Shown here: positions 37,090-38,849 of the stretch, piece by piece
Layout: every line of letters starts with the position of its first letter
How positions within the stretch are numbered: position 1 is the first letter of the stretch
IMG/VR virus record: IMGVR_UViG_3300029893_000032
Span: 1 to 38,849 of that record
Length of the DNA stretch: 38,849 nucleotides
Origin: a virus
Direction: 5' to 3' (one strand)
Made by a program: the position numbers and the translations under genes
The notes under the pieces: generated by a model
The model's input: only the letters and a program-made list of their open reading frames with translations
Database searches by the model: none
What the model was told of the DNA's origin: nothing

Positions 37090-37326
37090 ATGACCACTCT
37101 TTACCCCTCCGTCGAAGCAATGCAGCAACATACCAGTTTGCTCAAACTGTTCACACCCCTGGATTACATTGACCGTATCATGATTGCCCCGCTATGGACC
37201 GACGAGATCGAAATCAAATTCTGGCGCGGGCGCATCCTCGACGGCCGCCGGGTAGCCGCCACATTCGCAGGCCTCAACGAGCTGCCCAGGGATATACCCA
37301 TTATTAACCTCGGGCAGCTGTCCTGA
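37090..37326 (+). CDS. Small hypothetical protein
   Basis: A 78-residue protein (MTTLYPSVEAMQQHTSLLKL...) with strands 'WTDEIEIKFWRGRILDGRRV' and helices; no Cys, signal or membrane segment. It lies 8 bases after the previous stop. The Shine-Dalgarno is weak (AGGTGTTCGC). No family recognised. Confidence 0.62.
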   Translation: MTTLYPSVEAMQQHTSLLKLFTPLDYIDRIMIAPLWTDEIEIKFWRGRILDGRRVAATFAGLNELPRDIPIINLGQLS

Positions 37327-37370
37327 ACCGAAACCACACTGCCCCGTAAATAAAATTTACACCCCCAAAA

Positions 37371-37709
37371 ATGGACGAAACACTCACGCTTGATACATTG
37401 TGCCGGAACTTGAAAATCGATTATTGCAGGCTCTCCAGCTGGCGCAAGGTGGGCAAGGTTTACGGCATAACCGCCGCAATGGCGCGCTTGATCGCGCATG
37501 GATACAACCCCGGCAGGCGCGTCAGGGGCCAGCTCGGGTTGCCGCAGCTGTCGACGGTTATCACGGTCGCAGATGGCGAGGTGCCGGATGGCTCTCAGGT
37601 CATCGGCGCGTCACGCTGCGCCTGTGGTCAGTGGTTCGTTTCCAACCATCCCCGCCGGAGCAAATGTTTTATCTGTTCTCCATACAGGCGCAAACCCAAA
37701 ATCGCATGA
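37371..37709 (+). CDS. Protein with N-terminal helical domain and zinc ribbon
   Basis: A 112-residue protein (MDETLTLDTLCRNLKIDYCR...). The N-terminal ~40 residues contain a helix-turn-helix-like 'LCRNLKIDYCRLSSWRKVGK' region. The C-terminal part has 'CACGQWFVSNHPRRSKCFIC', a C4-type zinc ribbon. Basic overall, so nucleic acid binding is likely. It overlaps the next gene by ATGA. The ribosome site is poor. Confidence 0.68.
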   Translation: MDETLTLDTLCRNLKIDYCRLSSWRKVGKVYGITAAMARLIAHGYNPGRRVRGQLGLPQLSTVITVADGEVPDGSQVIGASRCACGQWFVSNHPRRSKCFICSPYRRKPKIA

Positions 37710-37951
37710 TTCCCGTTTACTGGTTCTGCCCGAACGGTCACATCCTCGGCATGGTTGAAAAAAACAACTCCCGCAGTACGCTGCGGGTATACCGAGATGC
37801 TGTGTTTCCCGGCGCGGAGTCAGATCCCCTTTTAGCCAGCGAGATTACCGGCGATGCAATCATCTACTGCAGCCTGTGCGGCGCAGCTCGCGCCTGGCGT
37901 TATATCGATCCCGATTCTCGACGCCTGCTCAACCGCAGGCAGAAAACCTGA
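37706..37951 (+). CDS. Zinc-ribbon protein containing the 77-bp repeat
   Basis: An 81-residue protein (MIPVYWFCPNGHILGMVEKN...). 'CPNGH' near residues 8-12 and 'YCSLCGAARAWRYID' near 54-68 give C/H plus CxxC, a possible zinc ribbon. Codons ~50-75 coincide with the 77-bp repeat copy (37852-37928). The stop at 37951 and the intact sense show that this is the native context. A GCCTGC/GCAGGC hairpin lies at the repeat's right edge. Confidence 0.7.
   Translation: MIPVYWFCPNGHILGMVEKNNSRSTLRVYRDAVFPGAESDPLLASEITGDAIIYCSLCGAARAWRYIDPDSRRLLNRRQKT
37852..37928. repeat. 77-bp exact direct repeat, copy 2
   Basis: Identical to 1-77. It is in the coding part of the zinc-ribbon gene and continues smoothly into its stop, so this is the native copy. 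Two different continuations (78 onward and 37929 onward) exist for the same 77-mer. Confidence 0.95.
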
Positions 37952-38032
37952 TTAGTTGATATTTCTCCCCCTTCAAGCTAACTAGAACAAATAGAACATT
38001 AGATTAGAGTTTTTGGAAAATCGCCAAACCAC

Positions 38033-38061
38033 TTGACAATTAGTGCCGCATACGGTATTAT
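38033..38061 (+). promoter_or_regulatory. Strong promoter near the right end
   Basis: TTGACA (38033-38038), a 17-bp spacer and TATTAT (38056-38061) in an A/T-rich 140-bp gap. Start near 38068, followed by AAAGGAG and the 97-residue gene. It begins a new transcript rather than extending the early operon. Confidence 0.85.
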
Positions 38062-38091
38062 ATATACAAGATAACAACAAAGGAGCGCGAG

Positions 38092-38385
38092 ATGAAACTC
38101 ACAGTCAAGGGCAAGAACGTAGAACTAAACGGCAACATGATGACCGGCGACACCTACCCAATCAAAGGCTACATCCGGGAATACCTGAACGGAAAGTGGA
38201 ACGCCGAAAATAAGGCATGGATTGTGGATATCAAGCAGGTTGAGGCAATGATGTCCGGAAAATATCCAGTTATCAAAGTCGCGGACGAAAGCAATGGCAA
38301 CACTGCTGCCGTCGAGACAAAAGCATACAACGGGCTCTGCCCCAAGTGCCACACTTACTGCTACGGTGACTGCACAGCTCACTAG
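38092..38385 (+). CDS. Small protein with C-terminal Cys/His cluster
   Basis: A 97-residue protein with AAAGGAG before ATG 38092. The N-terminal ~60 residues are beta/alpha ('KLTVKGKNVELNGNMMTGDT', 'YIREYLNGKWNAENKAWIVD'), recalling small SWIM-adjacent or 'restrict-substitute' domains. The end 'LCPKCHTYCYGDCTAH' has five Cys/His ligands in zinc-ribbon style. It has its own strong promoter, so it is probably made in quantity or constitutively. Function unknown; a replication or anti-host role is possible. Confidence 0.72.
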   Translation: MKLTVKGKNVELNGNMMTGDTYPIKGYIREYLNGKWNAENKAWIVDIKQVEAMMSGKYPVIKVADESNGNTAAVETKAYNGLCPKCHTYCYGDCTAH

Positions 38386-38415
38386 CAAAAAAAATCAAAA
38401 AATGAGGAGCACACA

Positions 38416-38849
38416 ATGATAAACCCCAATGATTTGCCCGAATACCGCTGGCCTGACCTCTCCGCAGTAATTAGGCAATATATTGTCCAAGATGATCACG
38501 GACGGATTGGTGTCGCTCATAACGGCCCAAACGGCGATCTCTGGGCCCACCCCGCCGAAATGCCCGCCCTCGACCAGGCAGCGCCAGAAATGGGACTGCC
38601 AAGCGGGGCCAAAATAATGACCAATACCCTCTGGCGGCAAGACGGGGAGTATTGGGTTGGCCACTGGTGTGACCAGCCAATCGAGGATCAACGGCATTTG
38701 ACGATCATAGACGATCTGGGTTGGGTCATGCCTGATCGATATGCCGATCAAGCGCTCGCCGAAAGCGACCAACGCGGTTATTGGGATTACGGCGCACGAT
38801 TGGGAAAGGTGGGCGGCCAACCGCCCGTCCCTGGGCAAATGCCTGATGA
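38416..38849 (+). CDS. Unfinished gene at the right end
   Basis: ATG 38416 is preceded by GAGGAG. The frame is open for 144 codons and runs off the window, so no stop is seen. The protein begins MINPNDLPEYRWPDLSAVIR, is acidic, Trp/Asp-rich and has 'NTLWRQDGEYWVGHWCDQPI' and 'DQRGYWDYGARLGKVG' segments. It lies 30 bases after the 97-residue gene and shares its promoter. No family recognised. Confidence 0.72.
   Translation, partial: MINPNDLPEYRWPDLSAVIRQYIVQDDHGRIGVAHNGPNGDLWAHPAEMPALDQAAPEMGLPSGAKIMTNTLWRQDGEYWVGHWCDQPIEDQRHLTIIDDLGWVMPDRYADQALAESDQRGYWDYGARLGKVGGQPPVPGQMPD

Overview
The window is a nearly complete genome of a temperate, long-tailed (siphovirus-type) phage, GC-rich and tightly packed. 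The likely host is a member of the Chloroflexota, close to Anaerolineae. That inference rests mainly on the lipoprotein at 22575-23375, whose 'AIQTAIAQT' segment followed by a Thr/Pro-rich linker is common in Anaerolineae lipoproteins, and on a second Pro/Thr-rich secreted protein at 35213. No rRNA, insertion sequence or CRISPR array was seen.

Layout. The minus strand from about 22.1 kb down to 1 carries integration and late functions. In order of transcription these are: a tyrosine integrase beside a tRNA-Phe gene with integrase-arm-like repeats; a lysis cassette (holin, TM/coiled-coil protein, GH25 endolysin); small terminase; large terminase split into ATPase and nuclease ORFs; portal; MuF-like protein; scaffold; decoration protein; major capsid protein; an intrinsic terminator; five head-tail connector/completion genes; tail tube; tail assembly chaperones joined by a -1 frameshift; tape measure; distal tail; tail tip; C1q-tipped fibre and small fibre-associated genes. 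The plus strand from 23.9 kb to the right end carries a strong early promoter and a long, mostly overlapping set of genes. These include an Arc-like regulator, small envelope proteins, a phiC31-gp3-like protein, a DEDD exonuclease, a replisome organiser, a DnaB helicase, a ParB-like protein, a four-module DNA-binding protein, a DndC/PAPS-reductase-like enzyme, a LexA-type winged helix, a mini PolX-like nucleotidyltransferase and many small zinc-ribbon proteins. A cI-like repressor faces away from the early promoter.

Regulation. Two late promoters (about 21.13 kb and 14.29 kb, both -35/16 bp/-10) each launch a transcript whose 5' end is the same two-hairpin RNA element. The two copies have equal loop and linker lengths and compensatory base changes. 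They sit ahead of the lysis/packaging block and the capsid/tail block, and a strong terminator lies inside the second block. A cis-acting antitermination RNA, analogous to HK022 put RNA, is the simplest explanation. This is the most promising undescribed element in the window.

Assembly. Bases 1-77 are repeated exactly at 37852-37928, and the left-end gene changes character at the repeat edge. The left end is therefore probably an assembly-graph branch or a recombinant junction, not a natural genome end. The last gene runs off the right end.
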